Below, piece after piece: positions 63,619-64,000 of a stretch of DNA of 64,000 nucleotides; the first letter of the stretch is position 1; each line of letters starts with the position of its first letter. The notes beneath the pieces were generated by a model, which worked only from the letters and a program-made list of their open reading frames with translations, was not told the origin of the DNA and searched no databases. Position numbers and translations under genes: made by a program. The stretch is from Rhynochetos jubatus (lineage: Eukaryota; Chordata; Aves; Eurypygiformes; Rhynochetidae): NCBI GenBank assembly GCA_027574665.1, contig CM050650.1, forward strand, positions 54,171,304 to 54,235,303, given 5' to 3'.

Positions 63619-64000
63619 GGAAGAGTAGTTATATTTATGAGGACTCTATATTTGCTCAGTTTATGGGCTTTCGTTTCTTGAATGAATGTACTTAGCAAAA
63701 TCAAATGCTCTGGGAATGTGCTAGAAATGCTGTCAACTACTGTGGCAAGCAGATGGATGAAGTGTCAGCTGAACACGATGTGCCTGGTCACCGTGTTTGT
63801 TTAGAAACTGATGACCATAATCACTGGCCACACCAGAGTACCCTGTGAGGAATGTATTTTTAAAGAACTCGGAGTCACAGTTTCATATTCCCAGCGCCCG
63901 TGGGTTTACGGGAGAACTTGGCCTCCATCTAGGCACTGCAGCGGGTTCAGGGACCCGCCTGCTCTGCACTAAGACGAAACCTGATGGTGTGCACTGGGCT

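Larger units (their letters stand above)
46958..64000 (+). other. UST: UST downstream intron, first 17 kb
   Basis: Begins at the donor gtaact. Contains an ancient LINE relic (57900-58330, +), a CR1 3' fragment (55943-56303, +), a C13 run (59265-59277), A/T homopolymers (49836-49850, 51545-51561, 62199-62220, 63602-63618) and a TA/CA-rich stretch (62559-62612). I found no sequence matching the expected last coding exon of UST. The two longest non-repeat frames, 60272-60871 (+, 199 residues) and 52798-53325 (-, 175 residues), have no recognisable domain. Confidence 0.8.

Noticed and set aside
1-64000. LTR retrovirus, DNA transposon with clear terminal repeats, CRISPR array, tRNA or rRNA gene
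   Set aside because: None seen on either strand by reading; only LINE-class elements and simple repeats could be supported.

Overview
The window is vertebrate nuclear DNA, almost certainly from a bird. The main interspersed repeat is CR1, the dominant avian LINE, present as at least seven fragments with typical 3' ends (attctatgattct-type tails) and typical CR1 endonuclease/reverse transcriptase coding. No bacterial operons, tRNA, rRNA, CRISPR array, LTR retrovirus or CpG-island promoter is visible.

One protein-coding gene can be supported, on the + strand: the middle of UST (uronyl 2-O-sulfotransferase, a Golgi enzyme of dermatan/chondroitin sulfate synthesis). Four consecutive internal coding exons are present at 2416-2495, 17218-17371, 42342-42439 and 46800-46957. 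All have AG acceptors and GT donors, and their phases join without a break (0 in, then 2, 0, 2, then 1 out). Together they encode about 163 residues, running from the segment carrying the presumed catalytic His, through the 3'-phosphate PAPS-binding motif, into the C-terminal helices. The 5' exons (membrane anchor, 5'-phosphate-binding loop) lie before base 1. I found no terminal coding exon, so the last intron runs at least 17 kb past the final exon seen.

The rest is intron. Layout: 1-2415 tail of an upstream intron, with a perfect 14-bp hairpin and a decayed ~30-bp tandem repeat; 2496-17217 a 14.7-kb intron with a small CR1 near its end; 17372-42341 a 25-kb intron with a 1.1-kb CR1 keeping part of the RT, a decayed CR1, a ~0.6-kb CR1 and a very old LINE RT relic; 42440-46799 a 4.4-kb intron of which half is one 2.2-kb reverse-oriented CR1 with EN and RT remains; 46958-64000 the start of a long intron with a CR1 3' end and a second ancient LINE RT relic. 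Both young-looking and heavily decayed LINE fragments occur, as expected for an old intron gathering insertions over a long time.

I see no evidence of a novel system. The most checkable oddities are a Glu-to-Val difference in UST at a position that, from memory, is shared with the paralogue HS2ST1; double loss of RT catalytic Asp residues plus an internal ~230-bp deletion in the largest CR1; and a perfect palindrome exactly at that CR1's 5' truncation point.
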